Shown: positions 48,781-60,700 of the stretch, in pieces
How positions within the stretch are numbered: the first letter of the stretch is position 1
How the letters are laid out: each line of letters opens with the position of its first letter
NCBI GenBank assembly: GCA_914767715.1
Contig: OU612071.1
Span: 744,001-808,000, forward strand
Direction: 5' to 3'
From: Membranipora membranacea
Taxonomy: Eukaryota > Bryozoa > Gymnolaemata > Cheilostomatida > Membraniporidae
Length of the DNA stretch: 64,000 bases
Position numbers and translations under genes: made by a program
Notes under the pieces: model-generated
What the model was told of the DNA's origin: nothing
What the model saw: only the letters and a program-made list of their open reading frames with translations
Databases searched by the model: none

Positions 48781-49385
48781 TTGATATTGTTGAGAGTGAC
48801 TTGCAGGTGGGTGAGCTTAGTGGATGAGCTGATCATACAAGTTGTGATAAAGGGCCTTCACAACGATAAACTCAGAGCAGAGTTGCTCGGGAAGAAGAAT
48901 CTAGATGCAGATAAGGTCAAATCAGTGTGCTTGCGGTTCGAGTCGGCAAAAGCTGCAGCGAACATTATATCCAACAGTGAAAGTAGTAGGATAGTAAAGC
49001 CCGAAATAGATAGAGTAGAGGAGGAGAGGACGAACAGTTATCGATTGACCGTGTAGGTTACTATCGCGGTTGGTTTAGTAGAGGAAACAATAGCTTTAGA
49101 AGCCGAGGTGGATTCCGAGGAAGAGGGGGCCCAAGTAGAGGAATAGGCAGGTGCAGGGGCTGCTTCATATGCAATAGCCAAAGCCAACTGATGAGGTAAT
49201 GCCCCAGTTCTTACAAGGAAAAGAGAGGCCCAAGATTCGCCAAATGTTACGAATGTGGGGGACCCCACTTTGCCAGAGAATGCCCAAAGTCGAAAGACAG
49301 AGGAAGTGGGCAGCAGCAAAATAGCAAGGGGCACGTTAATGCCATAAGCGGATACTCCAGTGATTCGGAAGAGTCTTTGTGACAG
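48781..49385 (+). pseudogene. Gag fragment with two degenerate zinc knuckles
   Basis: 48781-49056 reads as the C-terminal half of a gag capsid (a GL.NDKLRAELL-type motif and a helical LRFESAKAA segment). After a stop, two CCHC-type knuckles appear in other frames: one at about 49160 has Gln in place of His, and one at about 49238-49276 is one residue short between the second Cys and the His. Both are likely broken. Confidence 0.7.
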
Positions 49386-49403
49386 TTAAAGGGCAAGATA
49401 GGA

Positions 49404-49640
49404 GTGGATAAAGACTTTGAAATAGATTTGAGGTGTGGTAAGAAACTGGTTAGGTTCTTGGTGGACACAGGAGCGGATGTTTCAGTTATAACAGCAACAA
49501 CCGCAGAGCGATTGGGAGGCAAGGTAGCAAAAACGGAGAGGATATTTACTGGCGCCGATGGGAGCCTGCTGGACGTAGTGGGAAAAGTGAAGATAGACAT
49601 AGTTTCAGCGTGGGGGCAAAAAGTGCCTAGTACAGGGTAA
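49404..49640 (+). pseudogene. Retroviral-type aspartic protease fragment
   Basis: The catalytic motif FLVDTGADVSVI lies near 49455-49490, preceded by a beta-rich segment and followed by a GADG turn typical of retropepsins. The frame opens just after a stop that separates it from gag. Confidence 0.75.
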
Positions 49641-49649
49641 GTGATGAAG

Positions 49650-50575
49650 GGAGCTAGGAATAACTTGAGCCGGAAGTAAGGAAACTAAATCTAGTGAAGA
49701 CTGTCCGCTTGGTAATAGATGAGGTACAGAGTAGACATCCTAAGTTGTTCGAAAAACTAGGGGTGTTGCCAGATGTATTTAGGATAAATCTCAAAGACGA
49801 CGCAGTTCCATTATGCCTGTGTGTTCCAAGAAGAGTACCGATAGGACTTAGATAAGCAACAAAGTGTGAACTGGAGAGGATGGAGAAATTAGGAGTTATA
49901 GAAAAGGTGGAGTACCCAACCACATGGTGCTCAGGCATGGTAGTAGCGCGCAAGTCGAACGGCAGGGTGAGGTTGTGCGTTGATCTGAACCAGCTGAACA
50001 AGAGTGTCAAGAGAGAACATTTTCCACTGCCGAGACTTGAAGATACATTTTCATCACTAGAAGGGAGCAAGTTCTTTAGTAAGATGGATGCTAAATCAGG
50101 ATTCTGGCAAATCAGGCTGGAGGAGGCCTCGGAGGCCCTTCGGAATATCAGCTGCTCCAGAATTTTTCCAATGTCAAATGTATAAGATTGTGGGCGATAG
50201 TAAGGGGGTAGTATGTATGATGGATGATATTTTGGTAGTTGGGAGCACAAAGGAGGAGCACGACAAAAGGTTGGAAGAGGTGTTGAATAAGTTGGAGAGT
50301 TCAGGTCTAACTTTGAATAAAGATAAATGTGAATTTTCGGTGAAGGAGGTAAAATTTTTGGGGCTATATATTGAGAAGTGAGGGCATAAGGGTGGACCCG
50401 GAAAAAGAGAGAGCGATCAAGGAGATGCCGGCGCCTCAGGATTTGAAGGCGTTGAAACGGTTTCTGGCTATGGTGAATTATCTAGGATGATTCAGCCCGT
50501 TGCTCTCGGAGTTAGAGGTCCCATTGCTTGAACTGTTGCCGGCCAAGAATGACTGGTGCTGGACGTAGCTGGGAA
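49650..50575 (+). pseudogene. Reverse transcriptase, broken, truncated before RNase H
   Basis: Recognisable blocks are VVARKSNGRVRLCVD, FSKMDAKSGFWQI, AAPEFFQ and MDDILVVG (the catalytic Asp pair near 50222), then LNKDKCEF...FLGLYI. A stop after VPIGLR, a frameshift near 50135 and stops near 50379 and 50488 disrupt it. Coding resemblance ends at about 50565, in the connection to RNase H. Confidence 0.8.
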
Positions 50576-50645
50576 AGCAGGGGGGGCGGACGCGGATTAT
50601 CAAGATAATATCTTGATAATCCGCTTCCGTCTCCCCTGCTTTCCC
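50571..50645. repeat. Inverted repeat with ~37-bp arms
   Basis: The arms start GGGAAAGCAGG and meet at TATCAAGATA/ATATCTTGATA; about three mismatches. It sits exactly where the reverse transcriptase homology stops. Confidence 0.85.
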
Positions 50646-50720
50646 TATCACTTCCAGATTTACATCTGATATGGCATTTATGTATGTCCGTGCATGCCTT
50701 TCCACTCTCTGTATCTTCAC

Positions 50721-50785
50721 CCGGCCAGTCTCCCCCTATTCCTCTAACTATATTATAGTTAGAGGAATAGGGGGAGACTGGCCGG
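50721..50785. repeat. Perfect 65-bp palindrome
   Basis: Two 32-bp arms (beginning CCGGCCAGTCTCCCC) pair without mismatch around a single T at 50753. It lies directly before the Arg/Glu-rich open frame. Confidence 0.9.
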
Positions 50786-50837
50786 AGAGGCTATCAGCAG
50801 AAGGCAGGAGAGACAGGAGGAGGCGCTAGATATACTA

Positions 50838-51300
50838 GTGGACCTGGATGATAGAAGAGTGGTTGCTGGAGACGGGCCGGAGAACCATGAGGAGGCAATG
50901 GAACGGATAGAGAGGGAGGAGAATAGGAAGAGGGGAGCTGCCAGGAGAGAGAGACAGGAAAGAGAGGAAGAGAACAAGGGGAGATTAGAGAGACAGTTGG
51001 CAAGAGAGTTGAGAGAGAACGAGGAAAGGTACAGGAGAGAGTTGGACGAGGCTAGGAGAGAAAAAGATATAGAGGAAGACCAAGTGAGAGAACGTCGCAG
51101 GGATGCAGAGAGACAGGAAGGACAACAACGGGACCGAAGAGAGCGTGACTGAAGAGAGAGAGAGAGAGGACGAATCGAGGAGGAGAGACGAGGATAGAGT
51201 GGAAGGACTGAGAGGAAATGAGAGAGATAGAGAGGAGGAACCTCCAATGAGGTGCGCAGACATCAGAAGAAATGTCTACGTAAGGAGGGATTACATTTGA
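50838..51300 (+). pseudogene. Arg/Glu-rich coiled-coil frame in the LTR element
   Basis: The open frame 50838-51152 encodes a protein made almost wholly of Glu, Arg and Asp with heptad-like spacing (ERYRRELDEARREKD), and a second frame with similar composition continues to 51300. It replaces RNase H and integrase. The coding strand is almost pure purine, so composition bias alone could produce it. I cannot assign a function. Confidence 0.45.
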
Positions 51301-51382
51301 ACATTATATAGTGGATAGGGAAGGAGGAGTGAAGAAGTGAAACGATAGCGGAAAAAGGAAGGAATGGATAGAGAAAGGGAGA

Positions 51383-51589
51383 TGTAGTGTAGTCAGAGAT
51401 ATAAAAACCAAGGTCAAGGAGCTTTAGACAGTGACTACCTGCAGGATAGAGGAAGGGCGACTTCCGGGATGCGCACGGGAGATGCGCAAGAGCCACAAGG
51501 GTGACAAGGAGCCACTGAGAGACCAAGCTGAGCTAGACTTACTATAGAGGGCCAAAGGGCTACCGAACTGGTGAGTACCATACATTATA
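51383..51589 (+). repeat. 3' LTR
   Basis: 207 bp, nearly identical to 47377-47582 and preceded by a polypurine tract. Confidence 0.88.
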
Positions 51590-51594
51590 GTTAC

Positions 51595-54048
51595 GATCAC
51601 TCTTTTCAATGCCTTCCATTATTAATCCCATTTTCATGGACCTTTATCTCCTATAGAATCAATAATATAGTCACCTTACATCCAAAATGCTTGTAGATTT
51701 TTCCAAGGAGTAGTTACTCATCAAGTCATGTGTGTTACAGAAGAGAGTCCTAAGGGGACCAAAAATTTATTATCAATATCACAGCAGTAAGATTCTGGTC
51801 ACTATAAGATTCACAGAAATATGATACTCTACACACATGTTATGATATGGGATAGTTAACTAACAACAACCAACCAACAAAATATGGGAAACATTCATGT
51901 ACCGCATGTGAGTGGGCTTACACCCCACCCTACATTCATGTAGCACATGTTAGTGGGCTTACACCCCATCCTACATGTTAGTGGGCTTACACCCCACCCT
52001 ACAAGGTCTGGAGAGGTGAATATCCCAACAAATAATCAGTTCTAACCAACGCCGTCATGTGATGTAATAATTTCTGACAGCCTCTCTATGGTAAGGCGGT
52101 GCATCACATTCAGTCACAGGAAACATTCAGCCAGCGACGGAAGAATATGCAGAGATATAATTCACTCAAAGGATCGCTGACACGCTGATTCGTTTGCCAG
52201 GTTATCTCTGAGGGGAGGGGATGCTGTGAGAGGTCTCGTTCCCATCGATATGGACAAATCATGAGGCGAAAATAATCTGGTGCATAGCTAAATACATGTG
52301 TATGTTAAAGTCTCTGCTGATATAAATTACACACGAATACTTAACAAGTACTAAATATCCCGCAGCTCAATGAGAATGTTATGATATCATCTGGTATAGA
52401 GGGGACCCTTCCTCAAGCAGGTATGTACTCGCATTGGGATTCGAGTAACCCTTATTTCTCAAGTCTGGCTGTGGAGTTTGGAATTTCAAACCATAGTGTG
52501 GGGGGGGGGGGGTTAATCGGGTTAGAGGGGTAAAAACGCTCTAGATGTTCTAGGATCAGTAAGTTGGCAGTATAAACCCATTCTCATGCAGTAGAGATAG
52601 ACACATGGACGGACCGCACGAGACCACCGGTCTGAAACATCTCTCAGTGGCACATCTGAAAGACTAGGTATATATGAGATGTGAAATTCAAATACGTAAT
52701 TATGAGGAAAATATCACAAAGAACAATAATCAGTAGACCAAACACAAAATAGTACACTGGAATGGGGAGGGAGTAAATGGGCTGTGGTATAAGGACAGGT
52801 CAGGGAGCTTTGTGTAGTATATTGGTGAAAAAATACTTCATCACATCGCAATTCTTTTTCCCTATATCATTACTCCCCACACAAGTTGACCACTGTAGAT
52901 GGACTACCGAGTCTCTATAATTAATGCTGGATCTGAATTTCAGTTCCTATCGTGGACCGATTCATTATCGTCATACTGCGGAGCAGCTCCTTGTTGTTGC
53001 TCAATGTTGGAAGCCATCAGAAAAATGAATTCACAAATTTAAGTTCTTTCAGCTCCCTAACAATTATGAAAATGACACCAAAATAGCACATCAAAATCAC
53101 CGGCAGAAGAATTTTATGACACAGTTATGCAACGCATGGCTCATCATTGATTTTGTAGTGAATAGTAAATCAGCTGGTCATCACTCATTATGGTGTATGC
53201 TACTAAGTACGGCTCAGTGGAATTCCCACTGGGTAATTACCGTGATGTCATATGTTTTTGGATGTGAAGTTGAGCATAGCATATTGGTAAAAGAAAGTCG
53301 CATAAAATTTTTTTTGGTCCATAACATTACTCCCCACATAAGTAAACCCCTGTAGATGTACTAACAATTCTCTATAATGAATGCTGTACCTGAACTGCTC
53401 AACCTCTTTAAAGGCTTCCCAAAGACCAAAGCATGTTTTAGTCAGTCAGTTACCTATGATAGTTGTAAAAGTTGATTTCGGTGTCGCTGCCTCCAATGTT
53501 CTCCATTTCATAGTCATTTGCACAGATGCGAGACAAAAAATTAACAAATTTTTTAACTCTATTGGCCAGACAAAATGTTTCTTTCTGATTCTTGGCATTT
53601 CTACACCACAGCTTTTGTTGACCTGAGCGAATGGGTACTATATTGTACAGGTGTAAAGTGTAATATAAGTATTTTCTTGGGGAGCTGAAATAATCAGCAA
53701 AAAACTACTCAAAAATTCAGACTTTATCTAATAATATAGTAGAGACTATCAGCCCACAGACTGTATTATAGAAGTTAATGAACGCTTGCAGTTTGCAGTC
53801 ATTATTAATTTGAACAGATTCAAGAAACAGAGTTATTTTTATTTCTATCATTTTAGAAAGCCGATTGATGCCTGGTTAATCGCTCGTCTGTAAGCTATTT
53901 CTTATCATAGTCTGACATTTTATACTTGCAGGTAGTACTAACAGGAGTATGAGAGAGCTGTTATATTCAGACTAAAAAGGCTTGTATCCGGAGGGGCTAA
54001 AGGACCAGGTATGATATATCAGTTTGGTAGTGACTTACAGTCTATAAC
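51595..54048. other. Gene-free stretch with local repeats
   Basis: Holds three copies of a GTGGGCTTACACCCCA unit (about 51910-52005), a poly-G tract at 52500, and two diverged copies of a ~480-bp segment (about 52740-53110 and 53210-53610) sharing landmarks such as CATTACTCCCCACA and TCTCTATAAT.AATGCTG. No gene was recognised. Confidence 0.5.
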
Positions 54049-54126
54049 AGCCTTGTCACGCGGGTTTTTGGTTTTTTAAGTTTTGGGAAAAAAATCCAAA
54101 ATCCAAAAACCCGCGTGACAAGGCTA
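54049..54126. mobile_element. 78-bp hairpin element
   Basis: The arms AGCCTTGTCACGCGGG and CCCGCGTGACAAGGCT pair over about 27 bp. Flanks TCTATAAC and ACCATAAC match at 6 of 8 positions. Probably a MITE. Confidence 0.6.
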
Positions 54127-54132
54127 CCATAA

Positions 54133-54240
54133 CATAGCCTCAGATCCCCTAGTTCCTGACATAGCCTCAGATCCCCTAGTTCCTGACAGAGCCTCAGATC
54201 CCCTAGTTTCTGACATAGCCTCAGATCCCCTAGTTCCTGC
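54133..54240. repeat. 27-bp minisatellite, 4 copies
   Basis: Unit CATAGCCTCAGATCCCCTAG plus TTCCTGA, four copies with two substitutions, beginning 7 bp after the hairpin element. Confidence 0.9.
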
Positions 54241-54619
54241 ATGGCGGTGTACTCTTAAAGAAGTAAATTATTTGTCAGGCGAAAAGTTGGACTTTTCTCG
54301 CAGGCGTGAATCGGTAATGTTTGTTGTTAGCTAACATTTACTAGACTTTGGTTATTTCTATAAGCTATGACTATGCCCCGAAACTGTCCTCAGTAAAAAA
54401 AACATCTTTACCCAGAGGCTTGAAGTTGCAAAATTTGTGGATTTTTTAATGAAACATAGCAACACGTGGCTGTAATGGTGAGATAATCTAGGGACCCCAG
54501 GTCTGCCACGTAGGCAGAGTGGACTGTTCTCAAACTGACGGTTTCCCTGTAGCAGTCATAGAAAATCAGGTCTTGTCCGCACATCAACTTGATCTTGTGC
54601 TTTTTAATATCAGAATGCG

Positions 54620-55330
54620 GCTCTGTAATACCCCTGCAAAGTCACTGATGTCACAAGATTTATATATACACCATCAGCCTGCTTACACAATATGACTAGA
54701 ATCTCTGGTCTATGCAAAGAACTCGACTTATTACTTAGTCCTTCTAAAACCCGAGAGATGCTTTTCTCCACTAAGAGAGATAAACCTGACAGTCCTACTC
54801 TCGAATAAAATGGTGTAAAAAATTTTTTTGTGACAATGTTAAATATTTCGGAGTTCCCTTTGATAACAAATTACGTTTCGAAGATCATGGCAATAATGTT
54901 GTATCCATAGCAAATCAGAGAATGTTTTGTTCACTAGTGTTTATTCACGAGACAAGAAAGCTCTGAGAAAGCTTTTTTTTAGCAAGGCGACAGACTAGGT
55001 CTTGATATGGGGGACCTAGATTCAGTCATATCAAAACGTACAAAGAACCTGGCCCTGCAGATAATACATGATGACGAACATTTTTTAAACAATTTTCTTG
55101 AGAAACTCCCCACAGGCAGATATCGCAGCCTTAAATACAGAACTGCCTGGGGTAAAGACTCATTCCTCAGACACTTGATTTTGATATTGCAAGATATTTT
55201 TTAATCCACTAGAAGTCAGATTTTACTTTACTCATTTTGTTTATGTTTCTTTTTTGGTATTCCCTACTCATGTAACAGTATAAACACTCAATCTCGCAGC
55301 ATACCTAATGTTTGTGACAAAATAAACCAA
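54620..55330 (+). mobile_element. LINE reverse-transcriptase fragment, frameshifted
   Basis: Pieces in different frames match a non-LTR RT 3' region in order: LLLSPSKTREMLFS, then KYFGVPFDNKLRFEDH, then the C-terminal RYRSLKYRTAWGKDSF block ending at a stop at 55202. A tail with AAAATAAACC lies near 55318. It is fragmentary and dead. Confidence 0.7.
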
Positions 55331-55845
55331 CCATCTATTACCTACATTGTCAAGATACTTGCAAAATCATAATAATGAGTGCCTGAAATATCAGTGAATG
55401 CCATCCATTATCAAAAGATGCTGGTAAATTATATTATTATCATGATACAAGAGTGGAGGCCATGTTGCCAGCACTGTCAAGCTTGGTGTTGGTTTTGCTA
55501 AATTTCATACTTGAGTGAGTACATGATAAGCTCCATGTCAACTGAACACCAGCTACATCATAACAAGAGAATGTCCAAATTAATATCCCACCAGCCTTAC
55601 ATTACATCTATCTGTGTGGGGAAGGGGTGGTGTGTTTATAGAACATGTTTCTCACTATAGCATCGGTGGGCTGAAAGATTGTTTGGTTTTCTGCGCCTTC
55701 CTAGCAATGATTATAGTATATATGTTATACTGAATCTCTACAATCGCTATGGTTCCATGCTTCGATTTTGTGGTTCACTCCAATTTCGAACGGTTACAAT
55801 CCAGTGGATTCTAACCATTCCCATGATGGGAAAAACATGAAAAGA
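55331..55845. other. Gene-free stretch
   Basis: No gene, RNA gene or repeat recognised. Confidence 0.4.
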
Positions 55846-55849
55846 ATCT

Positions 55850-56060
55850 GCCGCGGCTGCGACTTGAACCCCGGCCTTCCGCATGTAATCCCTTTGTAGG
55901 CATTGTGTGCAAGCGCGCTAACCATTCAGCCACGCCAATTAGGAAATAGGTCGAATAAACACCCTATGAATAGGTATGAATATTTTCGTCCAAAAAGTCA
56001 TTCGTCACAATCGGAATTTGACTTTAATGCCGTTTCCATGGGGTGATTACTCCCGAAATC
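55850..56060 (-). repeat. tRNA-derived repeat, family 2, copy 2
   Basis: On the minus strand an intact A-box (GGCTGAATGGTTAGCGCGC) and B-box (GGGTTCAAGTCGC) occur. Family member 16946-17135 shares the tRNA-like part and about 100 bp before it. The tRNA-like fold ends with GCCGCGGCAG. It is not a clean cloverleaf, and the shared flank argues for a SINE. Confidence 0.6.
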
Positions 56061-56955
56061 CTTACAAAATCGACACATGGAACCGTAGTGATTGTATTAT
56101 CTCTGCTGTTTACTCCTGCGGAGATACTATAAAGTCTTTATTGCCTGTGTACTTAGTATTATCTCCGATGCTTACTGACTTTGTTCCTTTTGTAGTGACG
56201 TAATGAGCTCAGAGCAGAGATTACACAAAATATCTAATAGAATAAACATGAGAGAGTGTGGGAGCAGTGAGAGTGCAGCGTGGGAGAAATTAGCTCAACC
56301 TGATAAAAGATCACAACTACTCCCCAATTTGAATGTTACACTTCTGGTTATAGACCTGAGGCTAGAAATCAGAAAGTGAGGGGCGTGGTAGAGTTATGAG
56401 CCTGTTTGTGAGGGACCTAGGGCTAGGCTTAGGAATCTGTTCGTGACGGGTGGGGAGGGCTAGGAATAATAGATAACTTCAATTAAGATAAAAAATAGGA
56501 TGAAGCGTTTTATTGCCTACAAGTGTTTATGATGGGATGACTGAAATAAGACATGTTGTTGTCCTGCCTCTTTAGAGTTTACTGCTGTCTGCAGAGGATA
56601 GTTATAACTTTATATGAGATCAGAGCTGAAAATAGAACGAATTATCTCTACCATTTAATAATGACAGGACGTCTCATCACACACACCATATATACGGCTA
56701 GGCTGTGGATGACAAGCCCATCTCTCTATGATGATATAGATTCACGATATAGAATACTGGTTTGTTAATTTGGGATAATGGTTGCTAAGATAGTTGGTCT
56801 TTGACGGTATATTGATTTAACTTTGTATCAAATCTGTATAGATGGTTTATATCAAAGAGTTATTATATACTCTATATAACTCTATGGTTTATATACTATG
56901 ACATACAGCTATATATCACAGCGGCAGCCTGTTCTGTTGTATACTGATATTACTG
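56061..56955. other. Gene-free stretch
   Basis: No recognisable exon. Short TATA-rich repeats near 56850-56900. Confidence 0.4.
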
Positions 56956-56964
56956 TAAGTGTTC

Positions 56965-57556
56965 AGACCGTGTGACCTGGTAATGTCAGGCTGACCTAGA
57001 CCAGGGAGGGACCGTGTGACCTGGTAATGTCAGGCTGACCTAGACCAGGGAGGGACCGTGTGACCTGGTAATGTCAGGCTGACCTAGACCAGGGAGGGAC
57101 TGTGTGACCTGGTAATGTCAGGCTGACCTAGACCAGGGACGGACCGTGTGTCCTGGTAATGTCAGGCTGACCTAGACCAGGGAGGGACCGTGTGACCTGG
57201 TAATGTCAGGCTGACCTAGACCAGGGAGAGACCGTGTGACCTGGTAATGTCAGGCTGACCAAGACCAGGGAGGGACCGTGCGACCTTGCAATTTCAGGCT
57301 GACCAAGACCAGGGAGGGACCGTGTAACCTGCTAATGTCAGGCTGACCTAGACCAGGGAGGGACCGTGTGACCTGGTAATGTCAAGCTGACCAAGACCAG
57401 GGAGAGACCGTGTGACCTGGTAATGTCAGACTGACCTAGACCAGGGAGAGACCGTGTGACCTGGTAATGTCAGGCTGACCGAGACCAGGGAGAGACCGTG
57501 TGACCTGGTAATGTCAGGCTGACCTAGACCAGGGAGGGAGGGTGTGACCTGGTAAT
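56965..57556. repeat. 44-bp minisatellite, about 13 copies
   Basis: The consensus unit begins GACCGTGTGACCTGGTAATG and ends GACCAGGGAGG. Units are strongly conserved with scattered substitutions. The array ends about 150 bp before the first collagen exon seen. Confidence 0.92.
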
Positions 57557-57707
57557 TGTATCATTGCTTTGTTTGTGGTCTGAAAATGAAATGAATAACC
57601 AATTTTCTCTTATTTTCCTGCTAATATAATATGTTTCATAGATTGTAAAGCCAATCAATGATGTACACAAAGTCAGACGTAAGATTAGTTAATTATGTAT
57701 TTTATAG

Positions 57708-60700
57708 GAAGAAGCCGGACCAATGGGAGAAGACGGACCACAAGGTGTTCAGAGTGCATCCGGACCGAGAGGAGCTCCTGGAGAACAGGGACCTCAGGGA
57801 TCTAAGGTTATCACAGGAGATCAGGGAGCTAAGGGTGAGTTATCTTATCATAGATATCTGCTCATGTTCACTCATTCATCTTCTTGTCCTTAGGGACATA
57901 TATGCCACCTGTGCCGTCATTCAGATAGATGCACAGATATATTGATTGATTGATAGATTAATTTTTTCCGTGAAGAAGTAAAATTTCTCAATAAAAGTAT
58001 TTGTGCTGTGCTACAATATACAGTGTTTGATAAGAAGTTGAAAAATTCTTAAAGTGTAGCCAATTATATCAATTGAAACTGTTGGTTGATCATTGATAGG
58101 ACCACTCGGATTTATGGGATCTCCTGGATTCCCCGGCCCAGCCGGACCTCAGGGAGAACAAGGAGACATCGGACCTCCTGGAGTAGCCGGACCACAAAGA
58201 CTGAAGGGATCGACTGGTAATCTTGCTGAATAGATCTGTTGATTTGTTGCCTCGGAGCAGGAGGTGGCTCAGTTGGTGAGAGTGCCGTTCCTTCAGCATA
58301 CAAATTTTGAAGGTTGTGGGTTCGAATCTCACTGCAGTCCACTAACTACTGGGAGTTGTTGGACCCCCAGGTGTGCTCCGACCTGCCTACAAACTGAGAT
58401 CAAAGTGGCGCAGATATTGCAGCCTAGCTCCTGAGGCACCCACTATTTCACCACCCAATGTGGTGAGTAAATATACCCTGCAACTTTTCATAACCAACAG
58501 TAAAACATGACATGAAACTAATGTTGACGCAGGAAAGATAAAGAAGAGGTCTACAGGTTGTGCTACTTTTGAAGAGAAGCTTGGTAGCAAACATCAGTTC
58601 ATAGTGACTGTCGAACTCTGGCAGTAATCTGATTATCCTACCTCCGCGGGTGATTCCTTAGTAACAAATATTTTGTTTGCTGTTTTAGGGAGAGCAGGGA
58701 AGAGATGGAGAGAGAGGACCTGCTGGAAGACCCGGCCCTGCCGGACAACCAGGTCGACCAACTCATTTTGGCGAGTCAAACAAACTAAAACACCGACAAT
58801 AAGTATAAGACCTGTGATAGCAAAAAATAACATTGTTTGGTGAAGAGCGGTGACAGTGCCAGTTACAGTGACATGACAGCTACGGCCCACCAGATTAATC
58901 TCATACTTTGATGAAATGTTCCTTCTTCAGCTGTCTGATATTTCTTGTTTATTATTTTATATGAAGCGAGCTGCTGTATGTTAGTTAGATTCAACTACTT
59001 TTTTCTAAGGGACGTTTTCGTTTTCACACAAATTTAGTGCAAGGGTCACACTGTTACATCATGTCACATTTTGACGACTTAGTTGTTATTTTTAGGAGCA
59101 CCAATGGCACCAAAATCTGAATAGTAAGGGATATCAAGGAGATGACGCAAACGCTAATCATGAGCTTTATAATATGTACCAAAGTAAGTACAATTGTGTA
59201 TACTGAAGTACATAAGTAAGTAAAAAGTTAGTAACCAAAGTAAGTACCAATTAAAACCATCAACCAACAACAACCAAATTAACACGCACAAGACTTGTCT
59301 ATTTAACACTCATTTGCAAGTTTGACAAGCACTCTTCAACGTCTTTAGCTCAACAGATTGCTTCTGCATCTATAGATTGTCCCCTGACATACTGGTGCTG
59401 AACCTTGAGCATTATTACACATGACGTTGTGATATTTTAGCACAGAACCTTGAGTCTTGTCACTTATGATATTGAGATATTTTAGCCCTGAAGGTCAGAG
59501 ATGGTAGCGAGGAAAGTCCAGCCAGAGACTGCAGGGAGCTATTTACTGAGAACCCAGACTATAAGAGCGGAACTTACTGGGTAAGTGTCATAGTATGCTT
59601 TGTGTATAATCATAGTGTTAGGACCACAGGCCACTCATACCTTCTATAGCTGGCACATTGCTAAGACCTCAGACTACGAGACCAGACCATACATTACTGA
59701 GAAAGTGAAGTATCAGCCGTTCGTGGCCAGCCAGATGGGAGTTAGCCAGTTTGAGTACGAGGCAGAGACTTTTCAGCTAAACTTCCTCCGAGTACACAGT
59801 GAGGCTGCTACTCAAACCATCACCGACAGGTAAATACCTGCAGGTCAAATAAGCACTGGTTAAATCTGATAGGTAAACCACCTGTCTGTTAGATGCTGGC
59901 GACTTGCATATTATTCAGAATAGGCTGCATATAACTGATTCAGACATGATTTTGTAAAGGGAGTTTCTCCCTCTCTATATAAACGATCCAATTTCAGTAA
60001 GCTTGAGGTCATTACTGTCTATCCCAAATAGCTGTGTGAAGGTACCTTTCATATTATAAATTAACCCATTAGGAGTTTTGTTTTACTTTTTCACCATTTC
60101 GTTGTACTTTGTTGATGTAGATGAAAGAACTCTATCGCTGTTGAGGACGCCTCGGGTAAGAAGAATAAATATAAATTCTGTATACAGCAGGAGATAAAGA
60201 ATACACATTAGATAACGGGAGATTTGGGTATACTGTACTACAGGTCGACTGTAAGGTGAGTGTGCACAGTTTTATTATCATAAGAAATGTGTGAGGTCTA
60301 CGAGAGAAAAAAACAATCATATTCAGTGTTAAGAGTATAACCAACTCAACACTGTAACAAGCTCCTGACGTTGAAAAGATATATTGAGATGTGGTTAACT
60401 ACTCGAAGCCCTGTACCCTCTGTGGTGGCATATATAAAAATCTATCTCAGGGATATTTAAAAATCAATCAGTGCCCAACCCAGAGTCATAAAGCCATGAT
60501 ACTTGACTAATGCAGTATTGCTCCACAACTACACAGGGAACTAACTTGTTATATGTGTTTGCAGGTTCTGCTCTGCTTCTCCTAGTAATATTGTAATATT
60601 CTTTTTGGCATTCTTACTGATAATGTCATTGTTATTGATAATGTTATTGTTTTTGTAGTACGGAAAGTCGAGCGAAGCGCAGACAGTTATAGAGATCAGC

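Larger units (their letters stand above)
47377..51589 (+). mobile_element. Ty3/gypsy-like LTR retrotransposon, defective
   Basis: Two ~206-bp LTRs bound a 4.2-kb element. The order is 5' LTR, PBS, gag remnants, aspartic protease, reverse transcriptase, then an unusual palindrome-rich segment, a polypurine tract (AGAAAGGGAGA ending at 51382) and 3' LTR. Stops and frameshifts break every coding part. RNase H and integrase are missing. The MDDILV form of the RT active site is typical of Mag-like lineages. It is a dead copy. Confidence 0.88.

Noticed and set aside
50759-51263. Long Ser/Leu-rich minus-strand frames
   Set aside because: Antisense of a purine-rich segment; low-complexity composition explains the openness.
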